Below the pieces are notes generated by a model. That model made no database searches. It saw only the letters and a program-made list of their open reading frames with translations, and was not told the DNA's origin. The position numbers were made by a program, and so were the translations under genes. Source: RGZA01 sp041917755 (GTDB taxonomy: Bacteria > Pseudomonadota > Alphaproteobacteria > UBA9219 > RGZA01). From it: a DNA stretch of 64,000 nt. How positions within the stretch are numbered: the stretch's first letter is position 1; each line of letters opens with the position of its first letter. Below are positions 26,309 to 35,867 of the stretch, piece by piece. The stretch is taken from NCBI GenBank assembly GCA_041917755.1, contig JAYRWY010000017.1:62001-126000 (forward strand), written 5' to 3'.

Positions 26309-27287
26309 TTGCGCGAACCTGATTTTCTAATCCGGCACTATCCGCAAATTGAATATCCACATCGCAAATAAGAATGCTGCCCCGCAGGCTTGGCGGGATG
26401 CGCACGGCGTCTTTGGCGGTGGTAACGGGCGTGGCATTAAGCGCCTTGGCTTCATCCAACAGCTTCCTGATTTCATAGGTGCTCCACACATAATGATCAG
26501 GAAAATCAGTGGTTTTGACGACATTCGCGCCGGATGCGCGCAGGCCATCATAAAACTTATTGGTGTTGCCAAGGCCACAAAATGCAAACAGGTTTTGACC
26601 TTTGAGTTCGTCTGTTATGCCAACAGTGGTTGCGGCTGCTGTGAGTAATGGTTTTTGTTTGGCAAGCTGCGCGCGTAGTGCATCATGACCCGAGCCTATC
26701 CAGATGATGGCAGTGGTTTTTGAAAGTGCATCGGATAATGGTTCACGTAGCGGTCCGGCAGGCAAGACACATTCATTACCAAAAGCACGCGTGGCATCCA
26801 CCACCAGAAAATTGATATCTTTATGCAAGGATGGATTTTGCAAGCCATCATCCAGAATTAAAACGGTTGCGCCCGCGGCAATCGCAGCCTTTGCACCGGC
26901 AACTTTATCTTTAGCAACCCAGACGGGTGCAATGGGCGATAGCAATAATGGTTCATCACCCACCTCGCCAAGGGTATGTAATGCGGGGTCAACCTGAACG
27001 GGGCCGGATAAATATCCGCCATAGCCACGACTGATGATATGGGGCGTAAAACCCAATGTTTTCAGGTGCCCAACAAGGGTGCGTACCACAGGCGTTTTGC
27101 CCGAGCCACCCACCACCACATTGCCCACGCAGATGACAGGTACGGATGCTTTATAAGGTGTGACACGTGTGCGTAAAAACGACCCGATGGCATGATAAAT
27201 GAAGGCCGCAGGCGTTAAGATGCGCGAGAGCAGCGAAGGCGGTTCAAACCAGAAGCGCGGTGCATGAAGTTTGGTGGGAAGTTTCAT
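26298..27287 (-). CDS. lpxK: Tetraacyldisaccharide 4-prime-kinase
   Basis: 329 residues, the usual length. LpxK adds the 4-prime phosphate to lipid A precursor at the inner face of the cytoplasmic membrane. The Walker A motif VGNVVVGGSGKTPVVRTL (about residues 52-69) and the IISRGYGG segment are the family signature. Its ATG overlaps the stop of the GT4-WaaA fusion (ATGA), so translation is coupled to Kdo transfer. Third gene of a lipid A/Kdo run. Confidence 0.94.
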   Translation of the reverse strand: MKLPTKLHAPRFWFEPPSLLSRILTPAAFIYHAIGSFLRTRVTPYKASVPVICVGNVVVGGSGKTPVVRTLVGHLKTLGFTPHIISRGYGGYLSGPVQVDPALHTLGEVGDEPLLLSPIAPVWVAKDKVAGAKAAIAAGATVLILDDGLQNPSLHKDINFLVVDATRAFGNECVLPAGPLREPLSDALSKTTAIIWIGSGHDALRAQLAKQKPLLTAAATTVGITDELKGQNLFAFCGLGNTNKFYDGLRASGANVVKTTDFPDHYVWSTYEIRKLLDEAKALNATPVTTAKDAVRIPPSLRGSILICDVDIQFADSAGLENQVRAIKP

Positions 27288-29698
27288 GGCGGCGTGCTCA
27301 AGCTGGAGTTGAGTAGCGGCTGCAGTTCCGCCATGACGCGGTCGATCACATGTTGTTCATGTTCGGCAAAGCGCGCGGCGTTCATGCTGAGTAAGGTTTG
27401 TTGTTCCGGGATGTTCAGCAGTACTTTTAGTGTGGCGATTAAATCAGCCTCGTCTTGAACCTGGCGGGCGGCGTCTTTGCTTACAATTTGGCTGGCAACC
27501 TCGGCGAAGTTGCGCATATCGGGCCCGAATACTATCGCGCAGTTGAAATGCGCGGCTTCCAGCGGATTATGCCCGCCGATTTTTCCAAAGCTACCGCCGA
27601 TAACAACCAGCGGGGAAAGCTTATAAAACAGGCCTAATTCGCCAAATGTATCGGCCAGATAAATGGCGGCATGGGTGTTTGGAAGTTGATTGAAGGAACG
27701 GCGTTCCACTTGAAGATTGTGCCCTGCAATCATATCCATAATGTCCGGCGCGCGGGATGGATGACGCGGCACGATAATGGTAAGAATATCCGGAAAGTGA
27801 CGTTGCAATTCGACATGTGCGCGGCATGCAATGGCTTCCTCGCCATCATGGGTGGATGCCATGACCCAGACCGGACGATTGCCAATGGCGGCTTGCAATT
27901 TTTTGAGTTCAGCATCATCAAAAGGTAATGGTTCAGCAGCGGCTTTTAAATTGCCCACACTGCGCGCACTGCCAGCGCCAAGTGCGCGGAAACGTGCGGC
28001 ATCAGCATCGCTTTGTGCCAGAACCAGACCAAACACGCGCAGTAATGCTTTAATCCATAGTTCGGCAAAGTTCAGCCAGCGCGAGGCGGAATGTTCGCTC
28101 ATGCGGCCATTTAAAAGTGCGGCAGGAATTTTCTTACCGCGCAACGTGCCCACCAGATTGGGCCAGAGTTCCGATTCCACCAATAAGGCCAAATCTGGCT
28201 GCCAATGGCGCATAAACCGGCGCATCGCTTCCATTGTATCTACAGGAATATATTGATGAATCACACCTTCTGGCAATCGTTTGGCCAAAATCTCGGCTGA
28301 GCTACGTGTGCCGGTTGTGAGCAGGATATGCGGTTTTTGCGGAAGCTCACCAAGGCGTTTGGCCAGTGGTAAAAGTGATAAGGCTTCACCCACACTTGCG
28401 CCATGACACCAGATGAGTTTGCCAGCAGGCCGCGCGATCGAAGCATGACCAAAGCGTTCGGACAGGCGTGCGGGGTCTTCTTTACCCTTTGCGGCGCGAA
28501 TGCGCAGGTAAAGTGGAAGGAGTGGTGCAATCAGAAAAGTGAGACCGCGATAAATGGTGGGATAAATTTTGGGAAGTGTTTTGATGCGCGTATGCATGGT
28601 GTGCAAAAAATCCATCGCGCGTTCAAAGCGGCGCAAGCGGCGCATGGCATAAGGCGTGGGCGCCTGAAGATTATCCAGAAATTGTTTGGTGCAATGTGCC
28701 CATGAATAATTTTCTTTTACAAAGCTGTGACATAATTCAGGCGATGGTTTAAGGGCAGCTGCGCGCAATGCGGCGTCACGTAAATCATCACTTAATACAA
28801 CAAAACCTGCGGTTTTTGCGCTGTCGGCAAAGACATCGCTAGGGCCCTGTACGGGATAGGCGGCAACCGCCAGACCGCACGCGGCGGCTTCCAATAATAC
28901 CAACCCAAACGTGTCGGTTTTAGATGGAAAGACAAATACATCGGCTGCTGCATAATGCCGCGCCAATGTTTCACCACTGCGTTTGCCAAGAAAGTGGACC
29001 GATGGATAACGTTGTTTGAAATCCGCTTCACCCGGGCCATCGCCAATGACCACTTTGCTGCCGGGAATATCGAGCGATAAAAATGCATCCAGATTTTTTT
29101 CTACCGCCACGCGGCCCACATAAATATAAATTGGGCGCGGCAAGTCTTTGAATGCATCCAAATCCTTACCATATGGTTTGAAGATATTGGTATCAACGCC
29201 GCGTGACCAACGACGAATGCGCGTGATGCGATGTTGGCGCAACACCGCTTCGATGCTTGGCGTAGAAACCATCACCGCGCAGGATGGCACATGCAGGCGT
29301 TTGATGAATTGGTAGGTGAGTAGTTTAATCGCGTTTTTAAAGGGTTTTGGCACACGTTTTTCCAGATATTCCGGAAAGCAGGTGTGATACGCGGTGCTGT
29401 AGGGGCGTTTTTGCTGCACGCAGATATGGCGCATGGCAAGGCCAAGCGGCCCTTCGGTGGCGATATGGATATAGTCCGGTTGGAAATCGGAAACGATACG
29501 GCGCAGGCGAGAGTCAGCAAAAAATTCAAGTTTGATTTCCGGATAGCTTGGCGCGGGAAAGGTGAATAATCCCGGTTCTGGCCCCACAATGGTCACCTGA
29601 TGACCCAGCATTTGGAGCTGGCGAATGGTTTCTTCCAGAGTGCGCACAACGCCATTCACCTGTGGATGCCATGCATCAGAAACAATGAGCAACTTCAT
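27284..29698 (-). CDS. Fusion of a GT4 glycosyltransferase and 3-deoxy-D-manno-octulosonic acid transferase
   Basis: About 804 residues from the ATG that overlaps the previous stop by four bases; a longer start at 29734 is less likely. Residues 1-345 are a GT4 (GT-B) enzyme opening MKLLIVSDAWHPQVNGVVRTLEE, with GDGPGEADFK and a TFGLVLLEA nucleotide-sugar motif. Residues about 380-804 are WaaA/KdtA: a hydrophobic anchor near 385-400, catalytic-region ERFG, CHGASVGEALS, VESELWPN, and KIGGHNPLEAA near the end. WaaA attaches Kdo to lipid IVA. The two activities are normally separate proteins. I see no frameshift or stop at the junction, which looks like a natural linker. Confidence 0.88.
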   Translation of the reverse strand: MKLLIVSDAWHPQVNGVVRTLEETIRQLQMLGHQVTIVGPEPGLFTFPAPSYPEIKLEFFADSRLRRIVSDFQPDYIHIATEGPLGLAMRHICVQQKRPYSTAYHTCFPEYLEKRVPKPFKNAIKLLTYQFIKRLHVPSCAVMVSTPSIEAVLRQHRITRIRRWSRGVDTNIFKPYGKDLDAFKDLPRPIYIYVGRVAVEKNLDAFLSLDIPGSKVVIGDGPGEADFKQRYPSVHFLGKRSGETLARHYAAADVFVFPSKTDTFGLVLLEAAACGLAVAAYPVQGPSDVFADSAKTAGFVVLSDDLRDAALRAAALKPSPELCHSFVKENYSWAHCTKQFLDNLQAPTPYAMRRLRRFERAMDFLHTMHTRIKTLPKIYPTIYRGLTFLIAPLLPLYLRIRAAKGKEDPARLSERFGHASIARPAGKLIWCHGASVGEALSLLPLAKRLGELPQKPHILLTTGTRSSAEILAKRLPEGVIHQYIPVDTMEAMRRFMRHWQPDLALLVESELWPNLVGTLRGKKIPAALLNGRMSEHSASRWLNFAELWIKALLRVFGLVLAQSDADAARFRALGAGSARSVGNLKAAAEPLPFDDAELKKLQAAIGNRPVWVMASTHDGEEAIACRAHVELQRHFPDILTIIVPRHPSRAPDIMDMIAGHNLQVERRSFNQLPNTHAAIYLADTFGELGLFYKLSPLVVIGGSFGKIGGHNPLEAAHFNCAIVFGPDMRNFAEVASQIVSKDAARQVQDEADLIATLKVLLNIPEQQTLLSMNAARFAEHEQHVIDRVMAELQPLLNSSLSTPP

Positions 29699-30453
29699 GC
29701 GGCCGCCAATAATGCTGTACGCTGTGTGGGCCAATGGATGATTTCCAGACGGCCATCATGATGTTCAACCAGCGCCGTACAGGATTCAACCCAGTCGCCA
29801 TCATTGCAATACAATACATCTTCAATAGTACGGATTTCTGCGCGGTGAATGTGGCCACAAATGATACCTGCACATTTATTCTGGCGGGCTTCTTCGGCCA
29901 AGAAATGCTCGTAATCATTGATGTCTTTAACGCGGTCTTTGACTTTTTGTTTTAAATAGGCCGACAGCGACCAATAGGTCAGGCCCAGTGCGCGGCGCAC
30001 CGTGTTGAATACCCAGTTAATACCGATGGCGATGCCGTATGCCATGCTGCCCAGCTTGGCGAGCCATTTGGCGCCGCGCATGACCACATCGAACTGATCG
30101 CCATGCATCACCAACATGCGTTTACCATCGGCGGTCTCATGGACCAATTGATTGATCACCGGAATGCCGCCAAAGGTTTGCCCGAGATAGTCACGTGACA
30201 TTTCATCGTGATTGCCGGGAATGTAGGTAACCTTGGTGCCTTCGCGCGAGCATTTTAAAAAATGATGCAAGACTGAATGGTGGGATGCAGGCCAGAACCA
30301 CTTTTTCTTGAGTTCCCACCCATCAACAATATCGCCAACCAGATACAGGGTTTTGCTTTGCGTATGGTTCAAAAAATCCAGCAGCACATCGGCCTGACAG
30401 CCACGTGTGCCCAGATGAATATCGGATAACCAGATGGTACGGTAAGACAGCAT
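29695..30453 (-). CDS. LpxH-like metallophosphoesterase (UDP-2,3-diacylglucosamine diphosphatase family)
   Basis: About 252 residues from MLSYRTIWLSDIHLG; a TTG at 30489 would add 12 residues. The calcineurin-like metal sites are all visible: WLSDIHLG, VGDIVDGWELK, PGNHDE, MLVMHGDQFD and CGHIHRAEI. Family members hydrolyse UDP-diacylglucosamine in lipid A synthesis, but alphaproteobacteria often use LpxI for that step, so this one may act on another glycolipid intermediate. It precedes a GT4-WaaA fusion with an ATGA overlap and begins the lipid A run. Confidence 0.82.
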   Translation of the reverse strand: MLSYRTIWLSDIHLGTRGCQADVLLDFLNHTQSKTLYLVGDIVDGWELKKKWFWPASHHSVLHHFLKCSREGTKVTYIPGNHDEMSRDYLGQTFGGIPVINQLVHETADGKRMLVMHGDQFDVVMRGAKWLAKLGSMAYGIAIGINWVFNTVRRALGLTYWSLSAYLKQKVKDRVKDINDYEHFLAEEARQNKCAGIICGHIHRAEIRTIEDVLYCNDGDWVESCTALVEHHDGRLEIIHWPTQRTALLAAA

Positions 30454-30516
30454 GGGGGGCAGTTTAGAGAGCGCCCGCACGCCCTGCAACCTTTTGGTAA
30501 GCCTTATAATACAGGC

Positions 30517-31869
30517 TTATTCCCCTGCTACCGTCATGCCTTCGATGCGCAGGGTTGGTGCATCCACACCGTAGCGATGGGTTAAATCATTCGCGGCGGT
30601 TAAATTCTGGAACATCGGTTTTAAATTTCCGGCAATCGTCATTTCATGAACCGGGAATGCAATCTTGCCGTTTTCAATCCAGAAGCCTGCCGCGCCTTGG
30701 CTGTAATCACCCGTTAAGGTGTCGCCGCCATGGCCCATGGTTTCGGTGACATAGAAACCTTCCTTGATATCGGCAATCAAGGCATCAGGAGTGAGAGCGC
30801 CAGGTTGCATATAGAAATTGCTGGCACTGATGCCGGGGACGCCGCCCACACCGCGGCTGGCATGACCGGTGCTGGCAAGGCCCAATTGACGTGCAGCACT
30901 GCAATTGAGAAGCCAGCTTTTGAGGACGCCATTTTCAACAAGAAGTTGTTTGGTGGTAGGCAGACCTTCGCCATCAAAGGGGCGGGAGCGCAAGCCGCGT
31001 TTCATCAACGGATCATCTACAAGGGTGATGGTGGATGGAAAAATCGCTTTGCCCATCTCGTCAATCAGGAAGGACGCTTTGCGCGCAATGGAGGTTCCAT
31101 TCATCGCGCTGAGCAAATTGCGCAATAACGAACTGGCAACGCGCGGGGCAAATACCACGGGGATTTTTTTGGTAGGCATTTTGCGTGCGTTCAAACGGCT
31201 GACGGTGCGTTGCGCGGCGGCGGTTGCCACATCTACGGGGCTGCGCATATCGCTGCCATGCAAGGCGCTGGAATAATCGTAATCGCGCACCATGTTGGTG
31301 CCGGTGCCAGCGACCACTTCAATTGAAAGGCCATGCGATGTGCCACGATACCCGCCGGAAAAGCCATGGCTGGTGAGAAACGCAAAGCCGGATAAACCCC
31401 AGCTGGCATTGCTTTCTTCCACATTGGTGACCAGCGGATTTTGCCGCACGGTGCTTTCCATGGTTTTAGCGGATTCAATCAGTTGGTCTGCGCTAATTTC
31501 CACGCCGTCGAATAAATCCAGATCAGGAACATGTTTTGCAAGTTGGCTTACATCGGCAAGGCCAGCATAAGGATCTTCTGGCGCGAGTTTGGCCATGCTC
31601 ACGGCGCGTTCAACCAATTCACCCAGACGTTCGGCGTTGATATCTTGCGTGGCGACGCTGGCTTGCTTCTTGCCGATGAGGACGCGCAAACCCAAAGATG
31701 CATTTTCGCTGCGTTCAAGCGTTGATAGCTCGCCATTACGGATGGCGGCAGATACGCCCATGCTTTCGACATACACCCCATCGGCCGCATCCGCGCCTAG
31801 GCTTTTGGCTTTACGAATAAGGGTGTCGAGATGATCGAACAGGTGTTGGGGAACTTTGGGAGAATGCAT
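30517..31869 (-). CDS. pmbA: Metalloprotease PmbA/TldE
   Basis: 450 residues, the family's usual length. TldD/TldE form a heterodimeric zinc protease that processes small peptides such as microcin precursors and clears gyrase poisons. TldE is the non-catalytic partner. Recognisable segments are the N-terminal LERSENASLGLRVLIG, the central RSRPFDGEGLPT and TLTGDYSQGAAGFWIENG near the C-terminus. tldD is not in the window. A short hairpin overlaps the stop but has no T-run. Confidence 0.92.
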   Translation of the reverse strand: MHSPKVPQHLFDHLDTLIRKAKSLGADAADGVYVESMGVSAAIRNGELSTLERSENASLGLRVLIGKKQASVATQDINAERLGELVERAVSMAKLAPEDPYAGLADVSQLAKHVPDLDLFDGVEISADQLIESAKTMESTVRQNPLVTNVEESNASWGLSGFAFLTSHGFSGGYRGTSHGLSIEVVAGTGTNMVRDYDYSSALHGSDMRSPVDVATAAAQRTVSRLNARKMPTKKIPVVFAPRVASSLLRNLLSAMNGTSIARKASFLIDEMGKAIFPSTITLVDDPLMKRGLRSRPFDGEGLPTTKQLLVENGVLKSWLLNCSAARQLGLASTGHASRGVGGVPGISASNFYMQPGALTPDALIADIKEGFYVTETMGHGGDTLTGDYSQGAAGFWIENGKIAFPVHEMTIAGNLKPMFQNLTAANDLTHRYGVDAPTLRIEGMTVAGE

Positions 31870-31914
31870 AAGGCCGAACCGCTAAAGGAATAACTACCCT
31901 TTAGGAATTACCCC

Positions 31915-33078
31915 TTATATCTTGAAAACGCCAGCGTTTTCAGTAATCCATTTTAGAAAATGTTCAAAGGACATGGGCTTGGAAATCAGATAACCCTGCG
32001 CTAAATCGCAACCACGGTCCTTGAGCATATTCCACACCGCCGGTGTTTCAACGCCTTCGGCCACGACCTTCAGATTCAAATTATGACCCAGATCAATGAT
32101 GGTATTCACAATCATCTGGCTATCACGGTTTTCCGACATATCCATCACGAAGGATTTATCCATTTTCATTGAACTGAACGGCATGCGTTGTAATTCACGA
32201 AGGGATGAATAGCCAGTTCCAAAATCGTCAATCGCCACGCCAAAGCCGCGCAGACGCAGACGGGTCAGTACGTCCATGATGCGGCGGACATCACGCATGG
32301 CTTCGCCTTCGGTTACTTCAATGGTGATTTTTTCTGGCGGTACATTTTTGGATTTACATAAATCATGTAAACGGTCTGGAACGCCAAGATCAATCAGATT
32401 GCTGGCGGTCATGTTGATGGAGATGGCAACAGGAAAGCCAGCTGCATGAAATGAAACCAGATTATCAACGGCGATATTCATCACGCGGTCGGTCAATACA
32501 TCCATTTCCTGCGCATCCATGCCTTCCAGGAAGGAATCGGGTGCAAGAATGCCGTGCTGGGGATGGTTCCAGCGCACCAGCGCCTCCATTCCACGTACGC
32601 GGCCAGTCACGATATCGACAATAGGTTGGTAGAATACCGCGATTTCCTCGACCTTGATTTTGCGGCCTTCTAAATCGGTTGGCTTATCTGTGGTTTGCGC
32701 TTCGGCTTTGGCCAGCATATCCAGCGTGTCGCGCAGGGTTGGCACTTCAATTGGCTTTTCTAAAACACCAATCACGTTAATGCCATGGGCGCTGCCCAGA
32801 CGTTTGGCGGAATTGAGCACGCGGACATCATGGCCGCTCATCAAGACAATTGCACAGCCCTTGATATGGTCACCAAGGGTGCGGAGTAATTCGACGCCGT
32901 CGGTTCCGGGCATCATCAAATCAAGCATGATGGAATGCGGTTTGAATTCCAGCAGAGTTTGTTCGACCAGGGAAGGATCGCTGATGGTTTTAACGTCAAA
33001 GCCGCGGGTTTCGGCGACGTCGCCAATCAACTCACAAATATCGACTTCATCATCAACAATAAGAATACGGTTCGTCAT
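31915..33078 (-). CDS. REC-EAL response regulator (c-di-GMP phosphodiesterase)
   Basis: 387 residues. The receiver domain (1-125) has ILIVDDEVDI, the phosphorylated aspartate in MLDLMMPGTDG, and a conserved lysine in VLEKPIE. The EAL domain (about 145-385) keeps EALVRWNHP, NMTASNL, EVTEGEAM, IDDFGTGYSSL and VVAEGVETP, so it is likely active in hydrolysing c-di-GMP. It overlaps the upstream hybrid kinase by four bases (ATGA), so the kinase and this regulator form a pair. The target behaviour, such as motility or biofilm, is not visible here. Confidence 0.93.
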   Translation of the reverse strand: MTNRILIVDDEVDICELIGDVAETRGFDVKTISDPSLVEQTLLEFKPHSIMLDLMMPGTDGVELLRTLGDHIKGCAIVLMSGHDVRVLNSAKRLGSAHGINVIGVLEKPIEVPTLRDTLDMLAKAEAQTTDKPTDLEGRKIKVEEIAVFYQPIVDIVTGRVRGMEALVRWNHPQHGILAPDSFLEGMDAQEMDVLTDRVMNIAVDNLVSFHAAGFPVAISINMTASNLIDLGVPDRLHDLCKSKNVPPEKITIEVTEGEAMRDVRRIMDVLTRLRLRGFGVAIDDFGTGYSSLRELQRMPFSSMKMDKSFVMDMSENRDSQMIVNTIIDLGHNLNLKVVAEGVETPAVWNMLKDRGCDLAQGYLISKPMSFEHFLKWITENAGVFKI

Positions 33079-35867
33079 AATGGCAGCTTATCCTCACCCA
33101 GATGGGTTGCGGTAGGATTTTTTTTCAGGCCCTGCAATACCTGATAGATGCCTTTGCGCACATCATGTGCCGAATAGGGCTTTTCAATCACCTCAAGCGC
33201 GTAATGGCTGAGGAAATCCCGAACCGGAATGCTTAAGGTATCGCCGGTCACAAACATAATGCGTTGCAGGTAATTCGGTTTATTGGATTCCAAAGCGCGG
33301 TACAGGCCCGGGCCATCGAGCACCGGCATGCGCAAATCGCTGATAATCAAATCAACATCTTCATTGGCCAATACATCCAATGCTTTTTGGCCGTTATCGA
33401 CCAAAATCAATTCATGTCCGCCCTCTTGCAGAATATCGGCAAGGGTTTGACCGAGTTCGATTTCATCATCGACAATCAGAATTTTTTGCGCAGGGACTTT
33501 GTATTGCTCGGCGCTGTTGCTGGTGTCTTCTTCTTCCACGGCAACGGTTTTGCACACGGGCAATGAGAAGGTGAAGCGTGCGCCGGTTTGGAATTCGGCC
33601 TCTTGCGGGGTATCTTGAACGTTCTCAACCCAAATGCGTCCGCCATGGCTCTCCACAATATTGTGACATAGTGACAAGCCCACACCCGTGCCTGCGCCTG
33701 CTGGTTTGGTGGTGAAGAACGGTTCGAAAATGCGGTGAATAATATCCGGTGGTACGCCGGTGCCGTTGTCGGTGACAGCGACATAGACATGACCATCGGT
33801 TCCGTTATCGCTGTCGGACCAGCTTTGAATGGTGATGCTGCGCTTGCCTTCTTTTTCCTGCAGAACCTGTTTGGCGTTCATGACCAGATTGGTGATGACC
33901 TGCGTCATTTGATCGGCATCGGCCAGCGCATTGGGAATATGGGCATCAAGATTACGGATAAGTTCGATATTGTCAGTGCGCAACTGGAATGCCAGCAACT
34001 CAATCGAGCTTTCGATAACCTCGTTAATGGATACAGCTTTACGTTCAGGCGGCTTGCGGCGTGCCAAGGCAAGGAAGCTTTTGATGATACGAGCGCAGCG
34101 TTCACCGGCTTTGTGGATTTTGTCGGCACGGCTGGTGGTTTTTTCATCTTTGGCACTTTCGCGCATCAGCACGGCTTGGCCAACAATCACGGATAATGGA
34201 TTGTTGAGTTCATGTGCAACGCCAGCGAGCAAGCCGCCAAGGGCAGCCAGTTTTTCAGATTGCTGCAGGGCGGATTCCTGTTCACGGATTTTGGTTTCGG
34301 CGACTTTGCGTTCGGTGATGTCGTTGATACCAATCACCGCGCAAGGGCGACGTTCGTAATTAATCGAGCGCGCAGAAACGGCGGCATAGAAAGTACTGTG
34401 GTCTGAACGTTGCAATAAACATTCACGCAAATCCACCCCGCCGGTTTTCTGCACATCGCGCATCAGTTCGCGGCGGGTTTCGGTATCGGTAAAAAAGTTA
34501 TCGAGTGAATAGCCGATCAGATTTTCCATATTCATGCCTAGAGCCTGCACGCTGCCCTGACTTGCGTAAACAATTTCGCCTTCATTGAGAGTGGCAATCA
34601 ACACCGGAACCGGATGTGCTTCGGCAATGCTGCGGAAGCGGATTTCACTGGCTTTCAGGCGGGATTCTGCACGCTTTTTCTCGGTGACGTCGCCAACCGA
34701 TCCTACCAGACGCAACACTTTGCCCAGGGTCGAGCGTACCGCCACACCCGTCGTAGAGACCCAAACAATCTGCTTCTGGCCATTTTTATCTTTGCGTGTA
34801 ATGCGGTAATCGAATGTAACCGACATTTCCTTCTTATTACGAAGGAAGCCAAAGAATTTCTGACGCACGGCTTTGCGATCTTCGGGATGGATCACGCGGA
34901 ACCAGATGCGCAATAAATGTTTTTGGTTATTCATGCTGGCGCCAAAAATCCGGCGCAAACGATCGGAGAAGTAGGCTTGGCGGGTTGTTAAATCCCAGTC
35001 ATACAGACCTTCATTAGATCCCAGCGCGGCCATGCGGAAACGTTCGTTACTGGTAGCAAGTTCACGTTCTTTGAGTTCTTGGCGTTTGGCAAACTGGCTG
35101 GCAATCACCACGGCAAACAGCATTGCGCACAGTGCGTAGGACAATGCATTGACGTCACTGGCGATTTGCGGCAAGCCCAGCGCGGTCCATTCAATTGGCA
35201 AGGTGCTGAGCGTACCGATAAATACAACGGCAAAGGCCAGCACATAGGCAAGACTGCCGCTGATCCGAAGCAGGAAGGCGAACAAGCCAGACAGCAAGTA
35301 GAGGAAAATCGCACCTGCGCCGATGTAAGGCATGTAATGGCCGATGAAGCCTATATCCAGTGCGCCAAGGCAAAGCACACCCAGTAGGGCTGCAATGACA
35401 ATATATAGCAAATAGCGGATAGGCGATTGCACAACATCCAGTTCAAGGTAGTAAATGGTGAACAGGCCACTGAACATGTAAAATAAAATCAGTGCCGATT
35501 GCTGGATGAACGAAACGGTGAGGGCATTGCCGCTGAAGCGATCCATATATCCGCTGGCGGCGGCCATATGCACCATGAGGCACATGACCATCAGCATCAG
35601 GAAAATCTGGCTGCGGTCACGAATGGCAAGCCAGGTCGATAGAATATAGATGAAGGATGCGGTGATAATCCCAAGAAATGTTCCCGCAGTCAGCGATGGT
35701 TCAACACCTAGCAGTGCGGCGAGTGATACGCGGGCTGGTTCAGCAGCAAAGGCAGGTGTTGCAATGCCGATCATCATGAGGCACATCAAAAATCCGCACA
35801 GGCCAACACCGCAGCGCAGAAGCGCATGCGAAAAACGCGTTGTGATGGGTTGTAGAAGATGTGACAC
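33075..35867 (-). CDS. 7TM hybrid sensor histidine kinase with two PAS domains and a receiver
   Basis: 930 residues, starting with GTG. A signal-like hydrophobic segment ends at AFAAEP (about 42), then roughly seven membrane segments (55-270) resembling 7TMR-DISM. Two PAS domains follow (about 280-400 and 405-520; the first has FRVIHPEDR), a HisKA domain with H-box GVAHELNNPL (about 550), a HATPase (NLVMNAKQ, VTDNGTGVP, GAGTGVGLSLCH), and a C-terminal receiver with ISDLRMPVLDG. It is likely an inner-membrane sensor that passes phosphate via its receiver to the downstream REC-EAL protein, whose start it overlaps. The stimulus is unknown. Confidence 0.92.
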   Translation of the reverse strand: MSHLLQPITTRFSHALLRCGVGLCGFLMCLMMIGIATPAFAAEPARVSLAALLGVEPSLTAGTFLGIITASFIYILSTWLAIRDRSQIFLMLMVMCLMVHMAAASGYMDRFSGNALTVSFIQQSALILFYMFSGLFTIYYLELDVVQSPIRYLLYIVIAALLGVLCLGALDIGFIGHYMPYIGAGAIFLYLLSGLFAFLLRISGSLAYVLAFAVVFIGTLSTLPIEWTALGLPQIASDVNALSYALCAMLFAVVIASQFAKRQELKERELATSNERFRMAALGSNEGLYDWDLTTRQAYFSDRLRRIFGASMNNQKHLLRIWFRVIHPEDRKAVRQKFFGFLRNKKEMSVTFDYRITRKDKNGQKQIVWVSTTGVAVRSTLGKVLRLVGSVGDVTEKKRAESRLKASEIRFRSIAEAHPVPVLIATLNEGEIVYASQGSVQALGMNMENLIGYSLDNFFTDTETRRELMRDVQKTGGVDLRECLLQRSDHSTFYAAVSARSINYERRPCAVIGINDITERKVAETKIREQESALQQSEKLAALGGLLAGVAHELNNPLSVIVGQAVLMRESAKDEKTTSRADKIHKAGERCARIIKSFLALARRKPPERKAVSINEVIESSIELLAFQLRTDNIELIRNLDAHIPNALADADQMTQVITNLVMNAKQVLQEKEGKRSITIQSWSDSDNGTDGHVYVAVTDNGTGVPPDIIHRIFEPFFTTKPAGAGTGVGLSLCHNIVESHGGRIWVENVQDTPQEAEFQTGARFTFSLPVCKTVAVEEEDTSNSAEQYKVPAQKILIVDDEIELGQTLADILQEGGHELILVDNGQKALDVLANEDVDLIISDLRMPVLDGPGLYRALESNKPNYLQRIMFVTGDTLSIPVRDFLSHYALEVIEKPYSAHDVRKGIYQVLQGLKKNPTATHLGEDKLPL

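Noticed and set aside
30498..30519. TAAGCCT/AGGCTTA hairpin over the pmbA stop as a terminator
   Set aside because: There is no T-run on either side in the direction of transcription, so termination is not supported.
31882..31904. CTAAAGG/CCTTTAG inverted repeat between the EAL gene and pmbA
   Set aside because: Short, with no T-run; possible minor regulatory element but not supported as terminator or operator.
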